Of a stretch of DNA of 64,000 nucleotides, positions 9,788 through 21,245 are shown in pieces. The translations under genes were made by a program, and so were the position numbers. Origin of the DNA: Blasia pusilla (lineage: Eukaryota > Marchantiophyta > Marchantiopsida > Blasiales); NCBI GenBank assembly GCA_050084515.1, contig CM114273.1, positions 372,001 to 436,000 of the forward strand. Reading direction: 5' to 3'. The notes beneath the pieces are model-generated. The model did no database searches, was not told the DNA's origin, and was given only the letters and a program-made list of their open reading frames with translations. How positions within the stretch are numbered: position 1 is the first letter of the stretch; every line of letters begins with the position of its first letter.

Positions 9788-12700
9788 TTATAACTTTAGC
9801 ACCTCTCTCAGTATTCTTTGGTGTAACTTGTCTTCAACCTTCCATTCATTAAGTTGGACTCATTCAACTCCAAAGAAATCCAAAATCCCAAATCCAGGAT
9901 GATAAGACTAATGAGCACCAGAATATCATGTGAATGAGTAACCTTTAAAAAATAATAATAGAACAGCTTATCCTTTCAAACAAAAATAAACCCAGATATC
10001 ACAAATATACTCAGAAAATGAGGAATTCATTACATACCTTCATAAATCTAAGCATCTGTTCCTCAATGGTTCCACTCATAGCTAGTGTTTCAACAAGAAC
10101 CGGGCGCATTGCTCCCATCCGATGAGCACGACTTATTACTTGTTCTTCCATGCTGTTGGGAACCGGGACAAAGATTATTACATGTGTGCAATAACATAAC
10201 TTCTAAAGAGAAAATCTGGTCACTTGGTTGACCTCAAAGACTAATTAAAATAGCGCTGTCCAAGGAAAAAGAGTTAGCAGGCAGTAGTAGGTCACCTGCG
10301 ATCCCAGATAGGTTCCATGAGATAGACGTGTGTCACAAAACTCAAGTCCAGACCCAGGGCCACACTTCCATCCATCACTAAGACAGTACATTCTGGCTCC
10401 TTTTGGAAAGTTACAAGTGACTTCATCTGCAGCATGAAAATGGGCAATCCATAAACTCGATTCGAAAATAGAGTCTCCTCACCAAGTATACCCATTAGAA
10501 AGTCCTGGGGTTTAAGTAGGAAGGAACTGTAAACTCAATGATAATAGTAAGGTGGAAACTTACTTTGTTTGAGTATTGCATGGGGCTATACATTCCCACA
10601 ATATGTATGCCTGCCGCAGCCACCTACGCAGAGCAATATCTCAGTGGTTTTGATTACAACGAAAATGCTTGGTGAGGCAACTTAAAGCGAACAAATTGAC
10701 CCAAAACTAAGTCTTATTCACTTTTATGCTAGTTTGTCCTGTCCACCGAGAGCAGTGAACAGATTGTTTAGCGCAACAGTTTGTCCTACTCACTGTGATT
10801 AGTGAGAGAGGACAAACTGGTGCTAAACAGTCTGCTATTGTCTTGAGATAACAGAAAACGTCATGTGTATAGAGGTCAACACGGCATTTGACCTCTATAC
10901 ACATGACGAGTACTCCTTAGGTACTAAGGTGTCAGCTAGCTCAATATAAGCCTCTCCATTGGCCCAACGCAGATTCTTACTTGTTTCTCAACCACATTGA
11001 TGTGCTCCAAAAATTGTGAGAAAACTATCGCTTTCTCTGGCAGATTCTGAACGGACGCATCTTGTTTCCCCATGACAGGATCATTGGATGTTTCTCTATC
11101 TTGAGAATGAAAGTCATGGACACCAACGACATCTATTGAATGTGACTGCATCATCTTCTTGTTCCTAGCATCCATCTCCTTCAATTGCTTTACAAGATAC
11201 GCAACCTTGCTGCTGGAAGTATTTTGCCAATCGGAATGCCAATTATCCTGTAATGTACAGTATAAAACTCAATCTTCAGCATAGCTGTTTAAGACTGTAG
11301 CCAGTAAGCTTGGATTTACTATTCAAGTTGCAACTTGCGGTACATTTGAAATGCCCCCCTGTCAGTTTAGAAGACCTCTCAAAACATGCAGCACTATTAA
11401 ACCCAGCCGACGGATTCCATTACCTGTACATAAGATGGTTGCAACTCGATGAGGTCCTGGGGAACTGGCCATTTTGGGTTGGGATTTTCAGGCCGCGCTC
11501 TGTCTGCAGGATCCTGCATCTTATAAGGATTTCCACACCCTAATATCGTGCACTTTTCACAATCTAGTGACACACATGAGAGGCAGAGTAGATGTGCACA
11601 AGGTGTCACAATTGGTAGCCTGCACCACTCGCTACACCTGCAACCACATAAAACGCATACTTGTAAACATATGTACAGGTATCAGGGAAATGTTTTTTCC
11701 ATAGCCGGCAAGCTAGACACAATGGGGGTTCATGGTGAAAATAGAGAAGCTATGCTTCCGAAATGCAAGTAAGAATCAAACTATTACCAACACTGAGCGC
11801 AGATTGAACAAATGGCTCCAAAATTCAATCAAACAATTTGTAGAATGAAACTCACACCTAGAAGCTCATTAACTTTCAGAATAATCAGGATGTTTACTGC
11901 TGTACTTCAAGGTTCAAATTGGAAAATCAACTGGAATGAACAGCAATTATAGACCAGCCTTGTGACATACATTTATATCTTGATGGTTCACTTGGTCAAA
12001 CTTAATAATAGGAATTTTGTAAAACCCAACTACTTATTTTAACTGTGGTGGCTGGAAAGATACCTTTGGCAAATCCCACCGTGTATTAGAGAGCTTTTGA
12101 TCCCCAGCAAGTCCTCGGAGCAAGGATCCATCCCTTGTTCCACAAACATGTCCATAGTCTCTTGAATGTCCTCCCCTGCATTTCGGACTTTTATGTGCCC
12201 AGCAACACAACAAGATAGGCGAACATTTCTTAGAGTGGTGCTTCGGAATTTCCACTGTTTGGGATTCAGAAGAGATTCCACATGTGAGGGATCTTTCCAA
12301 TCTGCCATGAGAATGTTCCGCTTCACAGTCTCTACCAATTCATTGTAACTTGCTGCATGTTGCTCAGTTGTGAAGTCCAAAAGTTTGACCTTCCGAATGC
12401 ATGGAGGTATTGAGTGCAAATCAGACTTCCTTGCACTGATCATACACCTTTGTAAGAGCTCCAAAAGGCGCTCTCTTCCCTCCTCACGCCCTCCTTCAAA
12501 GGGTCGCAAGATCGCTCCCTCCCAGGCTCTGGGATGCTTTCCATAAAATTCCTCGTGGAGGAACTTTAGCATAGGATGGAGTTGTGCCACTTGACTGCTT
12601 GGTGTGTTTGGAGTAGGAGTACCAGTAAGCAACCAACGTCGTGAAGCCTGCATTGAAATGGCCATTTGAAGCTTATTTGTCATGCTAAGGCTTACTCCAA

Positions 12701-15700
12701 GAGTGTGACCTTCGTCAAGCATTATCCGTAACCAGTGAATCCGTACTAGAGGACTGGTTTCTCGATTGCTCCATTCACTACTCAGCCGTGAGAAGGTTGT
12801 GATGACAATGTCATAATCCCAAGCAAGTATATGTGCAGCCGGAGGTTTCTTTACATCACTCCATATGAAGTAACGCAATTGACCAGGTGCCGTATGCTTC
12901 AGAATCTGACTCCTCCAATGCTCGATCAAATTTGGAGGCACTACAATAAGAGTTGCTTTCGAAAGATAAAATCTTGTGAGATCATCAACTGGATCTGAGA
13001 GCGCCACTCTCAGTGCCTTGGAATCAAATGAGAGGTTGTCCAAATTCCTGGGGTACAACCAAGTCGTGCACTTCTTCGCTTCCTTTTTCACCAATCCAAA
13101 GGCCTTAAACAACTTGTCGTACTGGTGGTTGTCATGTCCAGATACAGATGTCATTCTCAACGCAGGGGGCATCTGCAAACCTCTCTCCCTCGACACACTG
13201 GCTAATGCATCCGGGGGAAGATCTGCCAGCCAATTCACAGCTCTTTTCGCTTCTACATCCAATAGATGTGCGTGCTCCTTCAGCACATTCCTGAAGAAAG
13301 GCACGTTCACTTCCGGTTCAGTCCCTTTGTCAGATCGTGCAAAACCTGGAAGACTTTTTATTGTTTCATTCGCATCAAACGTTTCTTCAGGAACTGTGCA
13401 ATCCTGGTGTAGTACATCCTTATTCATACTGCAAAACCAAGCAAGGCCTTCCTTCAGGGGTGTACCTTCATCTGGTATTCTGCGCCACTTACTACAAGCA
13501 TCACACTGGGCCCAAGTCTCGTTGTCAGATTGTTCAACTGCTTCAGCCAGTTCCTCCAACTCAAATTTTGTAGGCTTTCTCGAGCTGCCACCTCTTGACA
13601 AACTACCAACCTTGGAGTTGCCTCCTTGTCCTGTAGGAATGGAAGCGACACCAGGAGATGGGGCCTGAGGCACAGTCACCACATCTTCAACCCTTTCATC
13701 CTGAACATCTCCAAATGCTTCCCACAACTTCCGCTTGACTTGAGCAGAGTCTCGGCGTGATCCCAATGTCTCAAAGGCTGAAGCCCTTCTACGGTTGCTT
13801 GATCCTTCAGCATTGAAGGAGGGAGAACAAATATCAACCGCCGGATTTGACCCTCTCATTGATTTGCGATTGGTAATAGGAGAACCATAACACAGATCTG
13901 AAGAATCAAACTGATAACGTCGAGCCTTCAGTACTGAGCACCTTTTGAGCGCAGACATGACCCTGAAGGAAGCTGCTCGCGAACTTATTTCATAATATCC
14001 ATACTTTTGATCTGAGGTGTGCTCACACCACCGTACGCTCACACCTGGAGGAGGCTGTGAGAGAGTTCCTTGAGTCTTAAGTATCAGAGATAGTGCAGTC
14101 ACAGTCTTACCGAGGCCAGGTTCATCACAGAAGAGTCCTCCTCTGAAATCTGTCACTGGAGGAGGCATTTCTGGCGAAAGTTCTCCTGTCACACAATGCA
14201 AGTAGAGAGGGTAACCATCTTCAGTTTGCATCTCCCGAACATAAGGGTGTGATAGTGTCTGGGGGTTCAATTCCCTCTGTAACATCCAAGAAACTGCTGA
14301 TTGCTGGTGTTCATATAACTTCAGGTTCAAGCATGGCATGACTGAGGCAGCCAGAGTTCGCATATGCCGACAAACTGCAGCCACACTGTGTAGATCCTTT
14401 GGTAACAACCTTCCCAAGACTGAGGTAAGGACATCGTCTGGCATGCTCCAAAGTCCACAATCTGAAGGACCCACACAACTCAAAGGCTTCAAACTTGTAT
14501 TCAGAGGCGTTCCACTCCTGTCACAAGATGGTAGTATCTTGAACAAAGAATGTAAGTCAAATCGAGTATTCTTGGTCTTCTCGACTAATCTATGATGAAG
14601 TTTGCAGCCAAGAACATGGCACTCCCCAACATGCCACGGCGAATCCTTGCGACACCATGAAGCATCGATACTGTGGAGTATCTGCGTCCTTCTATCCCAG
14701 TCGCAACTGCAAGCAACAGCCAGGCAACCGAAAGATACATGAGGCCGTCTATTGAATACAAAAGTCCACTGTCCCTATTGCAGAGACCCCTGTTGCAGAG
14801 AGCGGGCTGGTAAGCATTTGCTACTTACTGTGAATTCCTACAAATACACTTTGACCGAGGCAACCTTGGGCTCCCGATCAACATGTTTATGAGAATCTAT
14901 GTATACTGACCGAGATACACGACAGTAGAAACTATAGCCATTACATCCATATTAGCGGGTTGCTCATGATCTCGAAGGTTGGCAAACAATAATGGTTTCC
15001 TCACTCTGCTCCCAGATTCATAATACGCTTTTTTAATATCTGGCTTATCACTCTGTGACCTCCAGTATGACAAGATGAGGACAAGAAAAGAGCAGCTAAA
15101 CATGTCGAATGTCAATTCCCCTGTGAGGGTCTATCCTTCGGCAAAATGGCTGAGGATAAAGATGTCTACTGGCGTAAAAATTTATCATTCCGGGGCCTGA
15201 ACAGCAGGAAGAGCAGAAACGCAACAAAATCATCAATTTTGCCTCCTTCGGTACCAGCAAACACGCAAACCTATCCTGAAGACGGGCGATAAGTGCTCCA
15301 ACCAACCTAAGGTGGGAGAGGCCGGCGGCTACCAAAGCTCCAGTTTTCCAAAAATTGCGGCTTGAAGTCCAAATCGAAATAGGTAGATAGACGTCTACGA
15401 GAACCACAAAAAGTGCTCTATCACCACGAGGCTCGATGTACACCACCTTCCCGTCAACTTTGGCACTGTTTTTCTTCTCTAGCACATGAAGCTGATGTAG
15501 AATGTTGCTAGCCCTCCAGTTTGGAAATCGAGATTTCTCTCTAGTACTATTCGAATTTCCACTCGTGGCTCTATCAGCAATGATTCCGCTCTCCGACTCC
15601 TCAGCCGAATTCCCAATGTCCAGCGCCTCCATCGGGGAATCCGCCATCTCGGAAGTCACGCAGCTCTCCGCCGAAGTTCTATCCGGTGTGGACACACCCG

Positions 15701-16046
15701 CCTTGAGAATTTCGTCCACACAAACCTTCACTTCCCTTGGTGCCTTCGACACAAGTAATAAATCACTATTCTCCACTCCCATACACATTTCGCCTCCCTG
15801 TTCCTCCAACCAGCAATTGCTCCCTAAATTGATTTCCAGAATCTCATTCTTGCTCTCCTCCTCAGGCAACCGAGCCGCCAGCACAACCAACACATATCCA
15901 CACAACTTCACATCCACCTCCGAGACTACAATTTTCCGTCGTACCGATCTTCCCACCCGCTCTTCCTTCTCTTTCCCTTTCTCATACACATTTCCCTCCT
16001 CTGCATTCGCACTCCTCCTCCGCTTCCGACCTCCTCTCGCCCTCAT
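9788..16046 (-). CDS. F-box / CW zinc finger / SNF2-helicase / RING protein, At3g54460-like
   Basis: Chromatin-type ATPase fused to an F-box, presumably nuclear. Inferred exons: 15307-16046, 12064-14706, 11424-11637, 10981-11247, 10564-10623, 10296-10426, 10038-10152, and a tentative last exon 9788-9838. All are GT-AG with matching phases and give about 1406 residues. The N-terminal region carries KLCGYVLVVLAARL and ILHQLHVLEKK. The F-box (WSMPDDVLTSVLGRLLPKDL) is near residue 335, and Walker A DEPGLGKT near 441. The CW zinc finger (WAQCDACSKWRR...WFCSMN...DC) is at about 644-688. Motif II DEGH is near 911, LTGTPTPNT near 940. The RING (CSEWCRLPIVTPCAHLLC...CEKCTILGC) starts near 1129. The helicase C part includes VFSQFLEHI, MDGSVALGLDLSFVTHVYLM and ISRAHRMG. 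Order and sequence follow Arabidopsis At3g54460. The 3' end is the least certain part. Confidence 0.93.
10760..10834. repeat. Intronic fold-back (about 34-bp stem, 6-nt loop)
   Basis: Lies in the intron between exons 4 and 5 of the F-box/SNF2 gene. The left arm 10760-10794 pairs imperfectly with 10801-10834: GTTTAGCGCAACAGTTTGTCC faces GGACAAACTGGTGCTAAAC, and ACTCACT faces AGTGAG at the loop. It resembles a plant miRNA precursor or a fold-back MITE; no expression evidence is available. Confidence 0.7.
10859..10908. repeat. Perfect 21-bp inverted repeat in the same intron
   Basis: Arms 10859-10879 and 10888-10908 are exact reverse complements (core GTCATGTGTATAGAGGTCAA), with the 8-nt loop CACGGCAT. 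It is 24 bp from the preceding fold-back. Confidence 0.92.
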
Positions 16047-16233
16047 CCCGTCACGTCTCGTCTCGTCTCACTACAATGCCCGCATCCGCATCCCTTCACC
16101 AGCACGCCTGACGCAGACACGGCATCCAGTCCGACGATAATCCGTCGGAATTGAAAACGATGATGGCAATCCCCCCTGCCTAAAATCCCGGAGCGCAGTC
16201 TCTCACTCTCAAACTCTCCGAGACGCTTGTTCG

Positions 16234-16266
<33 letters not shown>

Positions 16267-16573
16267 CCCCCTCTCCCTCTCGTACACCTTTTTCCCTTCT
16301 CCGCGTCAGAATTCTCCTTTTCTCCTCTCTGCGTCAGAACTCTCCTTTTCTCCTCTCTGCGTCAGAATTGACTTCTTCGATCCAGTTCCGTGCTGCTGCT
16401 GCGCACGATATTCCGACCCTCTCCGAATCCGTTCGCCGCTGCCAAATCCCAAAGCGGACTGCTTTGAAAATGGCGCTTCCGCAGAGGGAGTGCAGTTCTC
16501 TTGACGCAAGAAGGAGGAGACGAGCAAGAGTGCGATGGGTATAGTCAGCAGAGGTCGGAGGCTGATTAGGTTA
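16047..16573. promoter_or_regulatory. Upstream region of the F-box/SNF2 gene with (TC)n tract
   Basis: Pyrimidine-rich on the plus strand, with a (TC)n run at about 16239-16266 and three copies of TCTCCTTTTCTCCTCTCTGC-like sequence around 16310-16365. CT-rich upstream and 5'UTR segments are common in plant genes. No clear TATA box was seen for the minus-strand gene. Confidence 0.35.
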
Positions 16574-16805
16574 GGCCGGAGGGCCGGGTCCCACGGGCGG
16601 GATGTCGCCAATTTTTTATACGCCCAAAACTTTTGGACGCAAAAACTGTCCGGAGTGTCGACGACTTATCTGGAGGTTACTTTGAGCATCTGATGTGTTT
16701 CCTTGAATTTTCCACTGTGTTTGCTTGAATTGTCCATTGGAAAAACAATTTGTCTTAGAAATGAGGTCGCCGCGACCTCTATGGCCGTTCCATGGGACCC
16801 GGCCC
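16574..16805. mobile_element. PIF/Harbinger-type MITE with TTA target duplication
   Basis: Left end GGGCCGGGTCCCACGG, preceded by a partly duplicated GGCCGGA. Right end CCATGGGACCCGGCCC. TTA flanks both sides (16571-16573 and 16806-16808), as expected for PIF/Harbinger. The interior holds the near-palindrome CGCCCAAAACTTTTGGACGC, also found at 18063-18085 and 46530-46550. Confidence 0.65.
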
Positions 16806-16901
16806 TTAGGGTCTGAGGCAAACTGACTGGAGTTAGTCGGAGGAGCCTCGGGCTGGTTAGGTTTACGCGAGCTTGTCGTGATGGTAAGCCGATTAGACCG
16901 A

Positions 16902-16918
16902 TGCATGCATGCATGCAT
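16902..16918. repeat. (GCAT)n microsatellite
   Basis: GCATGCATGCATGCATG run; self-complementary. Lies between the MITE and the 58-bp tandem repeats. Confidence 0.9.
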
Positions 16919-17013
16919 GGGTTTAGGTCCCTGGTTAAAGATGGGCGTAGATAGGTTAAACCGTGAGTTAGTTTTTTGAAAGCTCCACGCTTTAGACTAA
17001 CCGGGGCAGTTTG

Positions 17014-17188
17014 GGAAGCCACCTATGGTCAGCAGCGGAAACCGATTGCCGTGGGTTTAGGCCCCGGTTTAGGGAGCCGTTGAATGCTCAGCAGAGAAAA
17101 CCGATTACCGAGGGTTTAGGAACCGGTTTAGGAAGCCGTTTAATGGTCACAACGGAAACGGATGACCGTAGGTTTAAGTCCTTGTTTA
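17014..17188. repeat. Three tandem copies of a 58-59 bp unit
   Basis: Units start at 17014, 17073 and 17131, each with GGA(A)GCC...CCGATT(A/G)CCG...GGTTTAGG...GGTTTA. It ends against the Helitron boundary at 17199. The open frame across it only reflects the repeat. Confidence 0.85.
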
Positions 17189-17198
17189 GGAAGACTAA

Positions 17199-17989
17199 CT
17201 AGCAATGACAAATATCTACGGATTAATTAATAATTTAGAGATATTTTTCATTTTAAGTATGAAATTTTTACATCTTAAAAGAGTAATAACATTTCAGTTT
17301 TATTCTTTATTTTTTCATTAAAATTGAAATAATATCTTTTACAAAATTTCTTTCTTTTAGAAAAATTTCCAAAATATTTATTCTTCCTCTTCCCACCAAA
17401 GAGTATTCACTAATTAAATTATAAGTTAATTTTAATAAAGGAAATATTTTCCTTTTTCCATTCAAATCCATTTTCCTTTCCCGAAATCTTAATTTTTAAT
17501 TGATTTTTTGATTTTTTAAAACAAGCATATTTATCATTTCATAATTTAATTTTTTTTTCTTTTCTTAAATCTTAAAATTTTAATAACATTCCACTCTTCT
17601 AAATAATTCCACTCCTCAATTAAATTTGAAATGAAATCCCATTCTCCTAAAAAACTCCACCCTTCCATAAATTTTAAAAAATATCTACTCCTACTCCATT
17701 AAAATTTATTCTCCCATCCCATCAACTCTGAATTAAGGGGATATTTTCAAAAAAAATCTAGTTTTTCTAATTATCCCATTATTTTCCGTATCATACATCT
17801 ATGATCACTTATTATAATAAAAATAATAATTTATAAATTAATAAATATAAATATTTTCCTCGTCCACTCAAATTCATTCTCTACCCATCTAATGTGAATA
17901 AGGGACAAAATAAACCATGTGGCTACTTTGTCTTACTATCCCAATATTCTGTTTTGTTGTACATATAGGGTCACCCATTATAATATAGA
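17199..17989 (-). mobile_element. 791-bp non-autonomous Helitron, sister of 44707-45606
   Basis: On the minus strand it starts after host A with TCTATATTATAATGGGTGAC and ends with CATTGCTAG before host T. Its AT-rich interior matches 44800-45400 in the opposite orientation: shared blocks include GGAGTGGAATTATTTAGAAG and GGGAAAGGAAAATGGATTTG. The 3' hairpin is eroded in this copy. Confidence 0.65.
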
Positions 17990-19865
17990 TTAATCTTTGG
18001 TTGGTTAAGTGCCAGATCCCATGCACACCCTATCGCGGCGATCGTGGAGGATCACCAAATTTTCTGCGCCTAAAATTTTTGGGCGCAAAAATGGCCCAAC
18101 ATCCCCACAACCTTAATATGGCTCTAACCGGAAGTAACTTTTTGGGATTGGTGCATTTTGTTACACTGCCCATCGGAAAATTGTGTTGGATGTAGAAATG
18201 AGGGTCGTTAAGACCAATGCGCGTGTCCATGCGATCATATTCCAAGAGCCCAATCCAACGTTCAACATCCCGAAGAACCTATTAGTTGAAAAAAGGATTA
18301 GAAAATGCTTTTATTATGGTAAAATGGATTCTTGTGTTGTCTATTTGAAAAAAATTGGTCGTCGTGACCCAAGCAGCTATCCATAGGATCTATCTCTAAG
18401 TGTCCTTTCAAGAATTCTTGGATGGAAAGGATCATATCCCAAGGACTGAAATCTATAGTACTAGTGGAGTGTGTCCTTTCTTGATTTTCAAACATCTCTC
18501 GTTCATACACTTGGCATTTTCAATTAACACCATTTTGACACTCCTCTTTAGAGTCACTCGGAGGTTGGTTAAGTTATCGGTTCACATGTTTTAGGGTAAT
18601 TTAAACCACTTGTTATTTCTAACCCATGCATCACAAAAATATTGCCTACTCGATTCTTGAAATCTAAACTATAGCGATGAGTGCAAAATTGCACCTTTGC
18701 TATGTATTAGAGGGATGAAAATAAAATCGGTAACCGAATGACCCCATGAAATTTACATAATACGAAAAAATACGTTTTCAATTTTTGATAAAATATTTCT
18801 TGGCATGAATATTTGATATGGAAATCTTCCGCATTTCACAATGGAAAATTTATTTTGAAGATGTTCAAGTTTATTAGATATATATTCATGACAAGCCTAA
18901 CGAACGAAGAACTATCATTTGAAGCCTTTGGAAACATGTCTTAATTTTAGGGTTTGATATGCAAGAAGTTAAAGTAAATAAGTGTATATATAGAGGTCCA
19001 ACTCTATGTATGTAACAATGAAGTTTTTCACTTTAAATCCTTATGTTAAGGAAAAAACCATTATTATCTCTTATAATTTGAAAAATAATTATTTTCATCC
19101 ATGATTTCTTTCAAAGTTTCCAAAATTAATTTTTCAATTTTCCTCGCAACCAAGCTTGAAGTTTATAAAAATTTTAATCTTTTAATAATTTATTTCAAAT
19201 ACGGGGAATTTTAATATAAGGGAGACTTGAAAAAATTTCATGGTAATTGGGATAAATTTTAACCATCAAAAAATAGTTTAAGGATAAAAATAGTGAATAG
19301 TAGAGAGCAGGAGTCTTGGAAAACATTATAAATTTGGTCGCTTACACAATGGCAAGTTCATAGAAGTATTGACTTATCCTATGTTGTTGGCTCCGCACTC
19401 TCAAATGTTGAATTGCTATGGAACTTCAATCGTCGAGCAATCCTCTTGCCCACCTTATGCCCATCCCCCTCAATTTCCATTCACAGGTCCACTACTAGCT
19501 TAATGTTTGGTTTGCCATTGTGCATCCTTCCACCTCTCTCTATGCCCCATTCCGCCTTCAAATACGGCATATGACTATGCCAAATATGAAAGAACAAGTA
19601 TAAGTTTTTAAAAGTAAAATAACGTATTAGACTCTTATGAATAAAGTCGATATAAGTTGATCACATAAAAATTGCAACAATACATCCCAATCAACAAACA
19701 CTTTATGATAAGTCTTTATAGTATGAAAAACATAGTATATGAGTAAGGGCTTCGGGTAGCAACCCTAACGCGCGTAACATCACAAAAAAATCCCCAAAAA
19801 TTGTTAGACATATTCCAAATGGGTCATAGGTGAAACATCTTACACTTTTCTAATTCAATAATAGT
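17990..19865. other. AT-rich intergenic DNA with a diverged MITE relative at about 18000-18250
   Basis: TGCGCCTAAAATTTTTGGGC at 18063-18082 repeats the interior palindrome of the Harbinger-type MITEs. No gene recognised. Small open frames at 18001-18594 lack any family signature. Confidence 0.4.
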
Positions 19866-20032
19866 CGGTGCTCGTGTTATGCATAGGTGATACTTAATTT
19901 TCTTTATATCTCTCCTTAATTCAACTCCCTCGCTCAAAGTGACATGTGTCGACGCCATAGGAGCCCTTAGAGGACAAGTATCAACGTTTGAGGAGGGTTT
20001 CCTCAAACCCTATCCTCTTTTAATTATATAGA
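19866..20032 (-). mobile_element. About 167-bp Helitron copy, related to 3026-3187
   Basis: Minus strand: TCTATATAATTAAAAGAGG at the 5' end after host A, then AGGGTTTGAGGAAACCCTCC. The 3' side has CTATGCATAACACGAG and a degraded terminus near 19866. The right (5') boundary is clearer than the left. Confidence 0.5.
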
Positions 20033-20509
20033 TGTCTATCTCCTCCATTTGATGCATACATTTCTTTTCCTACTCCATTAGTCTATCACAGATAATAGAT
20101 CTCCCTTGCACTATAATAATCCCACGCCACTAGAGTTTTGAGATCTGCCTAAGTTGTGGGAGATGTTATGAATAAAGATTCCCCCTCGTGATAGCCAAGT
20201 ATCTATAATTATTTCTTACATTGTTTCTATTTCTAGTGAAGTTGGTTTGAAAGGGAATTCCGCTTATATTTTCTATTTGGTCTATTATGGCATTGAGTTG
20301 TTTACTAACCCTTTTTGTATCTTAGATTTTTATCCAAGAACATATCGAGCTTCATGTTTCTTAGCATCACTCCATTTGAAAATTGTCTATCTTTTATATA
20401 TGTATATAGATTTATTTATTTATTTGCCCCAAGACCATTTAGTTTCTTCTCCCATGAAAATCATACAAGAATCATTTGATTTCCTATTTTTGTAGTTATA
20501 CTATTTTTC

Positions 20510-20535
20510 ATATATATATATATATATATATACAT
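20510..20535. repeat. (TA)n microsatellite
   Basis: Uninterrupted TA run followed by TACATACA. Confidence 0.9.
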
Positions 20536-20610
20536 ACATTTTTTTATTCTTATCATGAGGAGACGATGGGCAAGTATCAAAAGGGGGAATCTTGATGACA
20601 TGATTTTAAA

Positions 20611-21200
20611 GATCTATACTATTAATAGAGGATTGGCAATACATTTTAATGAAACCTTAATTTTCTATCCCTTGCTAAGTATTTATGAGAATTCTGAAGA
20701 TTTAAATCTTATGGTTTATTGATTATTATGGCGAGAGTAGATAAGTAGAATGGAATAAATGTATTGTTACAAATAGAGAGGCCAAGAGGGACCATCTAAC
20801 ACTTTTGGTGATTTGTATGTACACGTCATTCTCTAAGGTTCTATGGGGATCTTCTTGGAGGTTTTTTTTAGTTCTTTGATTAGCCAGGAGTTTGTCATCA
20901 TATTGCATTGCGGAAATGTATATGAATAAATCACCTTCTTGGAGGCTTAAGGTGAGAAGACGAGTACAACCCAAGGAGAGTTTCAATTTTCTATAATTGA
21001 GTCTTCCAAGCACATGTTAACCCCAACTAAACCAAAGTTCTTCATCCACTTAAATCAACCAATTGAGCAAGCCATAGTTTGCAAAACTATATTTCTTAAG
21101 TTCATAATGAAGAAAGAATGGGTGGAAAGCATTAGTAGCCACTTCCATGAACTACGTAACTTCCTCATATCTACACCCACTTATGATCTATAAAGTTTTT

Positions 21201-21245
<45 letters not shown>

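Noticed and set aside
12976-13668. 230-codon plus-strand open frame
   Set aside because: Antisense shadow of the F-box/SNF2 exon, whose minus-strand frame carries the CW and ATPase motifs.
15502-16140. 212-codon plus-strand open frame
   Set aside because: Antisense of F-box/SNF2 exon 1, serine-rich and without family motifs.
17011-17202. 63-codon frame with internal repeats
   Set aside because: Direct reflection of the 58-bp tandem units.
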